From NCBI GenBank assembly GCA_046154965.1, contig JBJXDY010000027.1, forward strand, positions 1-64,000: a stretch of 64,000 bases of DNA, given 5' to 3'. Each line of letters begins with the position of its first letter. Within the stretch, counting starts at the first letter, position 1. The stretch is from DATKFM01 sp046154965. Its GTDB lineage: Bacteria > Pseudomonadota > Alphaproteobacteria > Dongiales > Dongiaceae. A program made the position numbers and the translations under genes. Under the pieces are notes generated by a model that ran no database searches, was not told where the DNA came from, and worked only from the letters and a program-made list of their open reading frames with translations. This document shows positions 34,193 to 43,553 of the stretch, in pieces.

Positions 34193-35944
34193 TCAGTCTA
34201 ATGTCTCTGCTTTCTCAAACCGACTGAGGAATCGCAACATTTCTGAGTCGATTTCAGAATTCTGTAGTTCCTCGGCAAGGGCTAGCCGCGTAAACGAGAC
34301 ATTGAAACGTTTCTTACTCCAATCCGACAGATCTGATAGCAACTGCTTTCCAGACACCACCGAGATCTTTCCACTCAACGACGTCCAACATGTAGCCAGT
34401 CGGAGTCTGGCGGCTGCATTCGCACTAGCAGGACCGGCGCTTCGATTTCTCACTAGCAGTTCTGTCGACAGGGCATCAAAAACCTCATCCTTCCTCGCAT
34501 CACATATATGTTCAATCTGTTGCTCAATCTCACGCAATTGCGGCACAGCGATTCCAGGCGCAACTCTACGTGTGATTAATCGGAGAATTGCGGGCGGGCT
34601 TACTAGATAGTTTTCAATTTCCTTCCTCTTCCAAACATGCAGTTGCAGACCGTGCAGAGCTGCCTCCTTCCCTATCTCGGAAATCTCATCATCAGTATGA
34701 TAGTCTCGATCTAGCACGCAGTAAGTTAGAATTGAACGGTCACCCGCATACTTCATTAGCATTGAGGAACCTGCAGCAAGCTTCCAGCCACCCCACCCGC
34801 CAATTGAAACATTGGGGACAACGTCAACTGGCTGCTGGGAATCTGGAAAACACTTCGCCTGCAACGCCTTCAGATAGGGAACGTCGTCGCCTTCGATGAG
34901 CAAGCACTTCTTAGCCATCCAAAGTCGGGACAGCTGGATGTTGTGAACGCCTCCCAGTCGGTCGATAACGGACTGCACGGCAGGTATTGACGCTGCAAAC
35001 TTCGAACTTCTTTCGCTCTTGTCAACGATGAGAATGTCCTCTGGCGACACCTCTGCCATAATCTCGATCGAATGAGTCGCAACGATCACTTGCTTGTGTT
35101 TTTGTCGTATCAGTCTAGTGATTCGGCGCTGCACATCCGCGTGCAAGAATATGTCCGGCTCATCAAGTATGACCGTTTCTGCCTTCTGGCTTCTGGACAG
35201 AAACCACATTGTTTGAAGCCATACTTGAAGTCCGTGCCCCATCCAGCCGATTTCTGCGACAAAAGTGCCGTCACGGACTAAGAGCGATAACTGACGCTCG
35301 GAATCACGCTTCACGACATCAAAATCCTGGACTTGAAAACCGGGCCAGGTGTCTTCAGCCAGCGTTGCGAATTCTTTGTAGTGCTCGGCAAACAAGTGCA
35401 GCTGATTGCGAAAGTGTAGCGAAGCAAGATTCGTCTCAAGTGCACTTCGAACATACTCAGGCGTTAGTACTCGCTCAAATTTGGCCAGGGGCCCTATTTG
35501 CGGAAGGATACTCACAATAGGCAACTGCATTTGAGTGGCTTGCGATCTGGAGATAATGGGCTCGCCATTTTTTTGACGAATAACACCAAATATCGCCTTC
35601 TCAAGCGGATTGAGGTATATCTCGATACGCTCACCGCCCTTGAATGTTGCCGTAATTATTGCGGGGGGATCGCCGTATCGGTGGCAGACATTCTCATAGT
35701 CGAATTCAATGTTCTGTAGCGAAGGTGCTACGCCGCGATTGCGCATAGCAATTGTGAGCCAGTTCGGAACTCTAAAGTAGGTTAGCCCTCGATAACGGGC
35801 GACTATTATTGAAAGCAACCGTAGAGCTTCAATTATTGTGGATTTGCCAGCGTTGTTCCGGCCAACAATCACGGTCATCGGCCGGAACGGTATCGTATGG
35901 TCTCTGAAGCCCCGAAAATTCTGTAGTCTGAGTTTCTCAAGCAT
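34193..35944 (-). CDS. OLD-family (class 1) ATP-dependent endonuclease-like protein
   Basis: A 583-residue AAA/ABC-type ATPase fused to a TOPRIM nuclease domain. The N-terminus is RecF/SMC-like (MLEKLRLQNFRGFRDHTIPF); Walker A is IVGRNNAGKSTIIEAL; a signature-like GWMGHGLQVWLQTMW precedes Walker B VILDEPDIFLHAD and VATHSIEIM. TOPRIM acidic residues are in CLLIEGDDVPYLKAL and YCVLDRDYHTDD. OLD proteins act in phage exclusion and, with GajB-type partners, in Gabija defence; no UvrD-like GajB partner is adjacent. The gene is clearly AT-richer than its neighbours, with different codon use, suggesting transfer. The start is ATG 35944, 13 nt after AGGAG; a GTG eight codons earlier is possible. Confidence 0.83.
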   Translation of the reverse strand: MLEKLRLQNFRGFRDHTIPFRPMTVIVGRNNAGKSTIIEALRLLSIIVARYRGLTYFRVPNWLTIAMRNRGVAPSLQNIEFDYENVCHRYGDPPAIITATFKGGERIEIYLNPLEKAIFGVIRQKNGEPIISRSQATQMQLPIVSILPQIGPLAKFERVLTPEYVRSALETNLASLHFRNQLHLFAEHYKEFATLAEDTWPGFQVQDFDVVKRDSERQLSLLVRDGTFVAEIGWMGHGLQVWLQTMWFLSRSQKAETVILDEPDIFLHADVQRRITRLIRQKHKQVIVATHSIEIMAEVSPEDILIVDKSERSSKFAASIPAVQSVIDRLGGVHNIQLSRLWMAKKCLLIEGDDVPYLKALQAKCFPDSQQPVDVVPNVSIGGWGGWKLAAGSSMLMKYAGDRSILTYCVLDRDYHTDDEISEIGKEAALHGLQLHVWKRKEIENYLVSPPAILRLITRRVAPGIAVPQLREIEQQIEHICDARKDEVFDALSTELLVRNRSAGPASANAAARLRLATCWTSLSGKISVVSGKQLLSDLSDWSKKRFNVSFTRLALAEELQNSEIDSEMLRFLSRFEKAETLD

Positions 35945-36015
35945 CGGTCTAATGAAACTCCTCTTCACATGAAGATGAAGAGAGTCGTCACCGATGTCTA
36001 GCAGGGATAAATCTC

Positions 36016-38859
36016 CTAATGCGCATCCGCCCAGTTGTCGGCGGCGCCGGTTTCGGCGACCAGCGGCACCGATAGTTCCAGCGCGGGCAGCGGCGCGCCT
36101 TCCATCACTTTCTTCACCACCGAAGACGTCGCCTCCAGCTCCTTCTCCGGCACCTCGAACAGCAGTTCGTCATGCACCTGCAGCAGCATGCGGGCTTTTA
36201 GCCTCTTCTCCGCCAGGGCCCCGGGGATGCGGATCATCGCCCGCTTGATGATGTCGGCGGCGGTGCCCTGCAGCGGCGCGTTGATCGCCGCGCGCTCCAT
36301 AAAGCTGCGACGCGCCGGGTTGATGTCCTTTATTCCGGGCAGATGGCAGCGGCGGCCGAACAGGGTGGTGACGTAGCCCATCTCCCGGGCGCGCTTTTTC
36401 ATCCGTTCCATGTAGTCGCGGATGCCGGGATACCTGGCGAAATAGGCGTCGATATAGGCCTTGGCCTCGCCCTGGGGGATGCCGAGCTGCTGCGCCAGGC
36501 CGAAGGGGCTGATGCCGTAGATGATGCCGAAATTGATCGCCTTGGCGCGCCGGCGAACCATCGGATCCATGCCCTGCACCGGCACGCCGAACACTTGGGA
36601 CGCGGTCAGGGCGTGGATGTCCGTGCCCTCGCGGAAGGCCTGTTTCAGCGGCTCCACCTCGGCCACATGGGCGGCAAGGCGCAGTTCGATCTGGGAGTAA
36701 TCCACCGACAGCAGCTTATGCCCGGGCTCGGCGACGAAGGCGCGGCGGATCTTGCGGCCCTCCTCGGTGCGCACGGGAATGTTCTGCAGATTCGGATCGG
36801 TGGAACTGAGCCGGCCTGTTGATGTTGCAGCCAGTGCAAATGACGTGTGAACCCGGCCGGTCTGCGGATTGATCTGCTCCACCAGGGCATCGGCATAGGT
36901 GCTTTTCAGCTTGGCGATCTGGCGCCAATCCAGCACCCGGGCGGGCAGATCGTGGCCCTGGGCGGCCAGCTCCTCCAGCACATCGGCGCCGGTGGCATAG
37001 GCGCCGGTCTTGCCCTTTTTGCCGCCCTGCAAGCCCATCTCGTCGAACATCACTTCGCCCAGCTGCTTTGGCGAGCCGATGTTGAATTCATGCCCCGCCA
37101 GCTTGTGGATCTGGATTTCCAGTTCCGCCAGGCGGTCGGAGAAATCCTTCGACAGCTTGTTGAGCTGCGCCCGGTCCACCTTGATGCCCGCCAATTCCAT
37201 ATCGGCGACAATAGGCACCAGCGGCCGCTCGACGGTTTCGTACATGGTCACCAGCCGTTCGGCGCAGAGGCGCGGCTTCAGCACCTGGTGCAAGCGGAGC
37301 GTGACGTCGGCATCCTCGGCGGAATAGTCCTTCGCCTTGTCCAGCGGCACCTGATCGAAAGTGATCTGGGTCTTGCCGCTGCCGGCCACATCGCTGAACT
37401 TGATCGGCGTGTGCTGCAGATGCAGTTCAGACAGCTCGTCCATGCCATGGCCGTGGAGCGCGCCATCAATCACATAGGAGATCAGCATGGTGTCGTCATG
37501 GGGTGCGATGCGCACGTCCAGGCGGGCCATGATCTCCATATCGTACTTGATGTTCTGGCCGATCTTGAGGGTGCCCGCATCTTCCAGCAGAGGCTTCAAC
37601 CGCGCCACGGCGTCTTTCAGCGGGATTTGCGGCGGGGTCTCCTTTGCCGCAGCGCCGCCGTTGCCGTCGCCGAGATCGAAATTGCCCTGCCCGCCGGGCG
37701 CACGATGGCCGATGGGAATATAGCAGGCGGCGCCGGGCGCCGTGGCCAGGGAGACGCCGACGAGATCCGCCCGCACGGAATCTAGGGAAGTGGTCTCCGT
37801 GTCGAAGGCGACGAAGCCGGCCGCATAGGCCTGCGCAATCCAGCGATCGAGGACATCGAGGGTTTGAACGAGCTCATAAGCAGAGCGATCCACCGGTCCG
37901 GCGGTCGGCATCGAGGCCGCCGCCGGTGCCGCCGCGCCATTGCCGGCCCCTGCCGGCGCTGCGGTTGACGCTGCGCCATCGGCCACCTTGAAGGCGCCGC
38001 TTTCGACGCGGGCAATGACGGTGCGGAATTGATTCGCCTTCAAGAAAGCGAGCAACGTATCGCGGTCGGGCTCGCGGCGGGCGAATTCGCCCAGCGGCGT
38101 TTCGACCGCCACATCGTCCTTCAGCTTCACCAGCTCGCGGCTGATGCGCGCCAGCTCGGCATTCTGCTGCAGCGATTCCCGGCGTTTAGGCTGCTTGATC
38201 TCGCCGGCGCGCTTGAGCAGCGTGTCCACATCGCCATAGGTCTTGATCAGCTCGGCGGCCGTCTTCACGCCGATGCCCGGCACGCCCGGCACGTTGTCGG
38301 TGGAATCGCCGGCCAGCGCCTGCACCTCCACCACCTTCTCCGGCGGCACGCCGAATTTCTCCTCCACCTCGGCCGGGCCGATCGGCTTGTTCTTGATGGG
38401 ATCGAGCATGCGGATGCCCGGCCGGATGAGTTGCATCAGGTCCTTATCCGACGACACGATGGTGACGTCGGCGCCCGCCTCCACCGCCTGGCGCGCATAT
38501 GTCGCGATCAGATCGTCGGCTTCGAAGCCGCGCATTTCGATCGCCGGCATATTGAAGGCCCTGGTCGCCTCGTGGATCAGGGCGAATTGCGGGATCAGCT
38601 CCGGCGGCGGATCCGGCCGGTGCGCCTTGTAGTCGGCATAGATCTTATTGCGGAAACTCTCCCGCGAGGCATCGAAGATGACGGCGATGTGATCCGCATC
38701 GGTCTCGCCCAGCAGCTTCATCAGCATGGAGGTGAAGCCGAGCACCGCATTGATCGGCGTGCCGTCGGCCCGCGTCAGCGGCGGCAGTGCGTGAAAGGCC
38801 CGGAAGATATAGCCGGAACCGTCGACCAGATAGACATGTTTGGGCTTGGCGGCGTTCAA
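36016..38859 (-). CDS. polA: DNA polymerase I
   Basis: A 947-residue PolA with all three activities. Residues 1-~290 are the 5'-3' exonuclease (LVDGSGYIFRAFHALPPL, FEADDLIATYARQ, GVPGIGVKTAAELI). Residues ~340-530 are a 3'-5' exonuclease whose catalytic acids are kept (FVAFDTETTSLDS), so proofreading is likely. The polymerase domain carries motif A DYSQIELRLAAH, motif B RRRAKAINFGIIYG and motif C LQVHDELLFE. An Ala/Pro/Gly-rich linker of ~40 residues separates the exonucleases. It acts in Okazaki-fragment maturation and repair. Confidence 0.98.
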   Translation of the reverse strand: MNAAKPKHVYLVDGSGYIFRAFHALPPLTRADGTPINAVLGFTSMLMKLLGETDADHIAVIFDASRESFRNKIYADYKAHRPDPPPELIPQFALIHEATRAFNMPAIEMRGFEADDLIATYARQAVEAGADVTIVSSDKDLMQLIRPGIRMLDPIKNKPIGPAEVEEKFGVPPEKVVEVQALAGDSTDNVPGVPGIGVKTAAELIKTYGDVDTLLKRAGEIKQPKRRESLQQNAELARISRELVKLKDDVAVETPLGEFARREPDRDTLLAFLKANQFRTVIARVESGAFKVADGAASTAAPAGAGNGAAAPAAASMPTAGPVDRSAYELVQTLDVLDRWIAQAYAAGFVAFDTETTSLDSVRADLVGVSLATAPGAACYIPIGHRAPGGQGNFDLGDGNGGAAAKETPPQIPLKDAVARLKPLLEDAGTLKIGQNIKYDMEIMARLDVRIAPHDDTMLISYVIDGALHGHGMDELSELHLQHTPIKFSDVAGSGKTQITFDQVPLDKAKDYSAEDADVTLRLHQVLKPRLCAERLVTMYETVERPLVPIVADMELAGIKVDRAQLNKLSKDFSDRLAELEIQIHKLAGHEFNIGSPKQLGEVMFDEMGLQGGKKGKTGAYATGADVLEELAAQGHDLPARVLDWRQIAKLKSTYADALVEQINPQTGRVHTSFALAATSTGRLSSTDPNLQNIPVRTEEGRKIRRAFVAEPGHKLLSVDYSQIELRLAAHVAEVEPLKQAFREGTDIHALTASQVFGVPVQGMDPMVRRRAKAINFGIIYGISPFGLAQQLGIPQGEAKAYIDAYFARYPGIRDYMERMKKRAREMGYVTTLFGRRCHLPGIKDINPARRSFMERAAINAPLQGTAADIIKRAMIRIPGALAEKRLKARMLLQVHDELLFEVPEKELEATSSVVKKVMEGAPLPALELSVPLVAETGAADNWADAH

Positions 38860-38926
38860 AAATCCACCTCAGGTCTCACTGCGGGAAGTCGGCGGCGGTG
38901 TTCGGGACGGCCCCGCCCAAAGGCGG

Positions 38927-39118
38927 CTAATGCCCGCCCGCCGCACCCGCCTTCAGCACATAGCGGCGGCTGCAATAAGGGCATTCGATATGCCCCTCCC
39001 TGCCGATGTTCAGATAGACGCGGGGATGACCCAGCGGCCCGTCGCCGCCATCGCAGGCTACTACGACGCTGTCGACCTCAAAGGTTTCGGTGATGTTCGG
39101 CGCGGCGGTCTGGGACAT
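38927..39118 (-). CDS. Zinc-finger domain protein (NDUFS6/zf-CHCC family)
   Basis: A 63-residue protein whose second half is a CHCC zinc-binding module: ACDGG, LGHPRVYLNI and IECPYCSRRYVL supply Cys, His, Cys, Cys. This family corresponds to the zinc-binding part of mitochondrial NDUFS6 and is widespread in alphaproteobacteria, where its role in respiratory complex I is likely but not shown here. The start is ATG 39118 (MSQTAAPNITETFEV); the longer frame upstream is not needed. It lies 67 nt before polA on the same strand. Confidence 0.88.
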   Translation of the reverse strand: MSQTAAPNITETFEVDSVVVACDGGDGPLGHPRVYLNIGREGHIECPYCSRRYVLKAGAAGGH

Positions 39119-39281
39119 TGTTTCTCGAGGGCCGGGAAGTTTAAGGAAAACCATAAGCGGCCGCAATTGACCGCCCAACGCGGCGGATGATAGGCCTAGG
39201 CTCGGAATAAGCAACCGCCCCGCGGCAACCGCAAACGCCGCCTAAGTGCCGCCGCCAGCAACAATATCCTGTGTCGAATTC

Positions 39282-40280
39282 ATGACTGACGCGACCGTGA
39301 TTCTTCCCGCCGCCCAGCCGGCGCCCGGAGCGCTGCCCGAAGCGGCGGTCGATATCCGGCGGCTCAATAAGACCTATAAAGGCCGCAAGGGGCCGGAGAA
39401 GCCGGCGCTGATCGACGTCGATCTCGTCATTCCCCGCGGCAGCTTGTTTGGGCTGCTGGGACCGAACGGCGCCGGCAAATCGACGCTGATCAACATCATG
39501 GCCCAGCTGGTGATCAAATCATCGGGCCAGGTGTCGATCTGGGACATCGACCTGGACCGCGATCCCCGCAGCGCCGCCTCGGCCATCGGCGTGGTGCCCC
39601 AGGAGCTGAACATCGATCCCTTTTTCACGCCCCGCGAACTGCTGGAGCTGCAGGCCGGCCTCTATGGCGTGCCGAAGGCGGAGCGGCGTACGAAGGAGAT
39701 CCTGGCGGCGGTCGGCCTTTCCGACAAGGCCGAGGCATATGCCCGCACGCTGTCCGGCGGCATGCGGCGGCGGCTGATGGTGGCGAAGGCGCTGGTGCAT
39801 AATCCGCCGGTGCTGGTGCTGGACGAGCCGACGGCGGGCGTCGATGTGGAATTGCGCCAGCAGCTCTGGAGCTATGTGCGCCAGCTCAACGCCGGCGGCA
39901 CCACGGTGCTGCTGACCACCCACTATCTGGAGGAGGCGGAGGAGCTCTGCGATCAGATCGCCATCATCAATCACGGGCGGGTCATCGCCTGCGACACCAC
40001 CCGGAACCTGCTGCAGCGGCTGGACAGCAAGGAATTGGTATTCATTTTGGCCGAAGATCTCGCCCAGTTGCCGGCGCCGCTGGCGCGGTTCCATGCGGAA
40101 TTGCAGGGTCCCCGGCGGCTGGTGCTGCGCTATCGACCGAGCGAGATGCCCATGGGTGACATACTATCGGCGGTGCAGGCGGCCGGCCTCAAGGTCGCCG
40201 ACATGACCACGCTGGAGGCTGATCTGCAGGATATCTTCCTGCAGCTGACGCGCGGCGACCAAACCGCTGCGGCAGGATGA
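39282..40280 (+). CDS. ABC transporter ATP-binding protein, YadG/ABC-2 type
   Basis: A 332-residue ATPase of the ABC-2 exporter type. Walker A is LLGPNGAGKSTLINI, the Q-loop is VPQELNIDPFFTPRE, the signature is LSGGMRRRLMVAKAL, Walker B is VLVLDEPTAGVDVE and the switch TTHYLEEAE. The C-terminal ~90 residues form the extra domain common in this group. Its permease partner (YadH-like) is not adjacent: the next gene is a lipoprotein hydrolase that overlaps its stop by 4 nt. The ATG at 39282 is preferred to one 12 codons earlier. Substrate unknown. Confidence 0.9.
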   Translation: MTDATVILPAAQPAPGALPEAAVDIRRLNKTYKGRKGPEKPALIDVDLVIPRGSLFGLLGPNGAGKSTLINIMAQLVIKSSGQVSIWDIDLDRDPRSAASAIGVVPQELNIDPFFTPRELLELQAGLYGVPKAERRTKEILAAVGLSDKAEAYARTLSGGMRRRLMVAKALVHNPPVLVLDEPTAGVDVELRQQLWSYVRQLNAGGTTVLLTTHYLEEAEELCDQIAIINHGRVIACDTTRNLLQRLDSKELVFILAEDLAQLPAPLARFHAELQGPRRLVLRYRPSEMPMGDILSAVQAAGLKVADMTTLEADLQDIFLQLTRGDQTAAAG

Positions 40281-41314
40281 GGGCAGCGCTGCTCATGCTG
40301 GCGGTTTTCCTCGGCGCCTGCGCGCCGCGCCTACAGCCGCCCGGGCCGGGACCTGCCGAACCCGCGATCGCCGCGGATCATCTGGTAATGGAGGATGGCG
40401 TCGTTTTGCCGCTGCGTGTCTGGAAACCCGCAGGCACGCCATCGGCGGTGATCCTGGCGCTGCATGGATTCAACGACTATTCGAGAGCCTTCGAAGAACC
40501 GGCGAAAGCCCTGATGGCGCGGGGGATTAGCGTCTATGCCTATGACCAGCGCGGCTTCGGCGAAACCGCCTATCGCGGCATGTGGGCCGGCGAAAAACGG
40601 ATGATCGACGACCTGCGCCTCGCCGCCGATCTGGTGCGGCGCGAGAACCCGAACAGCCCCCTTTATCTCTTGGGCGACAGCATGGGTGGTGCTGTGGTGA
40701 TGGCGGCGGCCGCGGCCGATCCACCGGCGGCGGCGGATGGCTACATCCTGGCGGCGCCCGCGGTCTGGGGCCGCGACAGCCAGGGACCGGTGCAGAGCGG
40801 CGCGCTGTGGTTCGCGGCCCATACAGTGCCCTGGCTGACGGTGACCGGCAAAGGGCTGCGCGTACAACCATCGGACAATATCGAGATGTTGCGGGCGATG
40901 TGGTTCGACCCCCTGGTGATCAAGGAGACGCGGATCGATGCGCTGTGGGGCCTGACCAATATGATGGACCTGGCGGCCGCCGCCGCCATCGAGACCGACC
41001 GGCGCTCGCTCGTCATGTACGGATCGCGGGAGGACGTGTTGCCCGACAGCGCCGTGGTCGCGGCCCTGCGCCGAATGCCGCCGGCCGATGCTGAAGGGCC
41101 TGTGGTGGCGGTCTACCCCCAGGGTTATCACATGCTGCTGCGGGACCTGGGTGCCGAAGCGGTGCTGGACGACATCGCCGCCTGGATCGCCGACCCGGGG
41201 GCACCGCTGCCCTCCGGCGGCGACCGGCTGGCGCAGTCGGTGATCGACGGCGAGCAAGATAGCCTCAAGGTTCCGGGGTCCGCCGCGGTCGAGCCGGTAC
41301 CGGCGATGAACTGA
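40277..41314 (+). CDS. Lipoprotein lysophospholipase/monoacylglycerol-lipase-like hydrolase
   Basis: A 345-residue alpha/beta hydrolase with a lipoprotein signal: MRAALLMLAVFLGAC has a lipobox LGAC with Cys15 as the acylation site. The nucleophile is in LLGDSMGGAVVMAA; the oxyanion strand is ILALHGFNDYSRAF and YDQRGFGET is typical of monoacylglycerol lipase/PldB-type enzymes. The acid and His are in YGSREDVLPD and YPQGYHMLLRD. It overlaps the ABC ATPase stop by 4 nt, so both are translated together, suggesting a joint role in lipid or envelope processing. Confidence 0.88.
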   Translation: MRAALLMLAVFLGACAPRLQPPGPGPAEPAIAADHLVMEDGVVLPLRVWKPAGTPSAVILALHGFNDYSRAFEEPAKALMARGISVYAYDQRGFGETAYRGMWAGEKRMIDDLRLAADLVRRENPNSPLYLLGDSMGGAVVMAAAAADPPAAADGYILAAPAVWGRDSQGPVQSGALWFAAHTVPWLTVTGKGLRVQPSDNIEMLRAMWFDPLVIKETRIDALWGLTNMMDLAAAAAIETDRRSLVMYGSREDVLPDSAVVAALRRMPPADAEGPVVAVYPQGYHMLLRDLGAEAVLDDIAAWIADPGAPLPSGGDRLAQSVIDGEQDSLKVPGSAAVEPVPAMN

Positions 41315-41491
41315 GAAGGCGCGTGATGCGGGCGGAGCAACCTCGCCAAGCCATTGGCGCGACATGCCTTCAACAGGCAGCCGCAGCCCGACCTTTACCG
41401 ATCCCCCGACCTCAAGTATCTTCACGGCAGGTTGAGAAGACCCAACCGAAACCGCCCCGGCATCGGCGGCGGCAGTCCCGATTAGGGCATA

Positions 41492-41568
<77 letters not shown>

Positions 41569-41866
41569 AACTCCGTCGAATCTACGATTTCCTGCGGCCC
41601 GCCGCGCCAGGTACACTGGAGGAAATTCGTTGTCGCAGCGGCGGCGGTGTTGGGTGGCCTTCGGCGCTCTCATCAGTCCATTGCTCCTTGACTGCGCCAC
41701 CGACATTCGGGACGTCGCTCCACTGCGGGCCGTCTCTGCGCAGCCCGAACCGACCCGTTCTGGTCGTTTGTGAACGGCCGACCCCGCGACCCATCTCTTC
41801 CGCTGCAGCCGAAAAAAGCGATCAGCCGCTTGCGGCGTGCTGACGAAACCGCTATAAGATAGCCAG

Positions 41867-42220
41867 ATGGCTATACAATACGCGGACGCGCTGGATCGAA
41901 CCTTTCATGCCCTCGGCGACGGCTCGCGGCGGCGCATGCTGGCGACGATCTCTCGAAATGGCGCCTGCTCGGCGGGCGAACTTGGCGCCCTGTTTGAAAG
42001 TTCGCAGCCAACCATCTCCAAGCACTTGCGGGTGCTGGAGCAGGCGGAATTGATCTCCCGCCGCGTGGAGGGGCGTCGGCACGTGTTCGCGCTTCAGCCG
42101 ACACGAATGCGGCAGGCCCGGGAGTGGCTCGAGCGCCATCTCGCTTTCTGGGAGGGCAGCCTCGATCAACTCCAGGATCTGTTGAAAGAATTGAAGCAAA
42201 CGGAAGGGAAACGCGAATGA
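41867..42220 (+). CDS. ArsR-family transcriptional regulator
   Basis: A 117-residue winged-helix repressor of the ArsR/SmtB type: LDRTFHALGDGSRRRMLATI, GELGALFESSQPTISKHLRVLEQAE (recognition helix) and ISRRVEGRRHVFALQPTRM (wing). No metal-binding Cys cluster is seen, so it belongs to the metal-independent group that is commonly paired with AHSA1/SRPBCC genes. Its stop overlaps the next start (ATGA), and it probably regulates the five-gene operon it heads. Confidence 0.93.
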   Translation: MAIQYADALDRTFHALGDGSRRRMLATISRNGACSAGELGALFESSQPTISKHLRVLEQAELISRRVEGRRHVFALQPTRMRQAREWLERHLAFWEGSLDQLQDLLKELKQTEGKRE

Positions 42221-42717
42221 CTGACTTGCCGAGCTACGTGCTGGAGCGGACATTCGCGGCGCCGCGTGCCCTAGTCTGGAGAACTTGGACCGATCCCCAA
42301 CTTCTCTCCCGCTGGTATGGGCCGAACGTCGAGACGATCATCCATCGCCTCGACGTGAAGCCGGGCGGATTGTGGCTCAACGAAATGAGAATGGGCGGGA
42401 AGTCCAGCTATCAGCGCACCCAATACACCGAAGTCGTTGCGCCGGAAAGGCTGGTTTGCCTCATGGCCAATGCCGATGCGCAATGGAATGTCGCCCCCAA
42501 TCCGATGATGCCGGACTGGCCCCGTATCCTGTTGACCACTGTGACATTTGAGGAAGAGCGCGGCCAGACCCGGATGCGCCTGACCTGGACGCCACACGAG
42601 GCGAGCGAAGCCGAGACCGCCTGCTTCGCGGCCGCAATGGAAAGTATGGGCAAGGGCTGGGGTGCGGGCATGGAACTGCTCGAAGGGCTGCTCGCCGAAC
42701 TGAAGGCTGCGAGCTGA
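42217..42717 (+). CDS. SRPBCC/AHSA1-domain protein
   Basis: A 166-residue START-like (AHSA1) protein with a hydrophobic cavity: VLERTFAAPRALVWRTWTD, LLSRWYGPNVET, KPGGLWLNEMRM and TRMRLTWTPHEASEAE, ending in the amphipathic helix GKGWGAGMELLEGLLAEL. Such proteins bind small hydrophobic ligands; none is indicated. It overlaps arsR by 4 nt and precedes a second SRPBCC gene by 12 nt. Confidence 0.9.
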   Translation: MTDLPSYVLERTFAAPRALVWRTWTDPQLLSRWYGPNVETIIHRLDVKPGGLWLNEMRMGGKSSYQRTQYTEVVAPERLVCLMANADAQWNVAPNPMMPDWPRILLTTVTFEEERGQTRMRLTWTPHEASEAETACFAAAMESMGKGWGAGMELLEGLLAELKAAS

Positions 42718-42729
42718 TGGGCGACAGCC

Positions 42730-43191
42730 ATGGATGCTAGCGAAAGCGCCGTCGAGATTCGCAGGCGGGTGGATGCGGCACCGGAGATCGTGTTCGCCGC
42801 TTTTGCCGATCGAGGCCTAGTGAGCCGCTGGCTGAAGCCCGCACCGGAAGTCAGGCTGGATGTTCTGATCTTCGAGTTTCGCGTCGGCGGCGCTTACCGT
42901 TTCGCCTATCATGCTCCCGGCGGGCAGATCATGCACGTCAACGGCATCTTTAGCGCGATCGAGCCGCCAACGGACCTCATCTTCTCCTGGAACATCGAGC
43001 CGCCCGATGGGCATGCCGGCGTCAAGTCCGAAGTGCGCGTTGCGATTGTCCCTGATGGCGCGGGCTCGGAGCTTCGCATCCAACATCTGAATCTTTCACA
43101 GCCCGGCGCAACCGAGCGTCACGCCGACGGCTGGCGCGGCGCCCTCGATCAGCTCGCCGGCCTCGTCGTGAAAACGGGAGATCGCGTATGA
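42730..43191 (+). CDS. Second SRPBCC/AHSA1-domain protein
   Basis: A 153-residue paralogue of the preceding gene product: VEIRRRVDAAPEIVFAAFAD, LVSRWLKPAPEV, FRVGGAYRFAYHAPGG and NGIFSAIEPPTDLIFSW are the AHSA1 landmarks. Divergence between the two is high, so they likely bind different ligands or form heteromers. Its stop overlaps the start of the TfoX-like gene by 4 nt. Confidence 0.9.
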   Translation: MDASESAVEIRRRVDAAPEIVFAAFADRGLVSRWLKPAPEVRLDVLIFEFRVGGAYRFAYHAPGGQIMHVNGIFSAIEPPTDLIFSWNIEPPDGHAGVKSEVRVAIVPDGAGSELRIQHLNLSQPGATERHADGWRGALDQLAGLVVKTGDRV

Positions 43192-43553
43192 CGCCCGACG
43201 ACATCTCTGCGGCCGTGCGTGCCGCGCTCACCGGCACCCGAGCCCTTCACGAAGTCAAGATGTTCGGTGGGATCGGCTTCATGGTGAATGGCAACATGGT
43301 CGCGGCGGCATCGCGCCGTGGTCTGCTGCTACGTCTAGGCAAGGATCGGCAGCACGAGGTGCTTGCGCGGCCGGGAACGCGCCCGATGGAAATGCGGGGC
43401 CGCGTGATGGAAGGCTACGTCTTTGTCGATCCCCCGGCGCTGACTGACGGAGACATTGAAACGTGGATTCGACCAGCGCTTGCCTTCGTGCAGACGCTGC
43501 CACCCAAGACATCCGGTGCTAAGGCGGCACGGAGGAAAGGAAAGAAGCAATGA
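43188..43553 (+). CDS. TfoX N-terminal domain protein
   Basis: A 121-residue protein with a single TfoX N-terminal domain (VKMFGGIGFMVNGNMVAAAS, LLLRLGKDRQHEVL, MRGRVMEGYVFVDP). In Gammaproteobacteria TfoX/Sxy couples sugar status to competence, but stand-alone N-domains occur widely without that role. The last ~15 residues are basic. It is coupled to both neighbours by 4-nt overlaps. Confidence 0.9.
   Translation: MTPDDISAAVRAALTGTRALHEVKMFGGIGFMVNGNMVAAASRRGLLLRLGKDRQHEVLARPGTRPMEMRGRVMEGYVFVDPPALTDGDIETWIRPALAFVQTLPPKTSGAKAARRKGKKQ

Noticed and set aside
34193..35944. Gabija system
   Set aside because: The OLD protein resembles GajA in type, but no UvrD-like GajB gene lies next to it.
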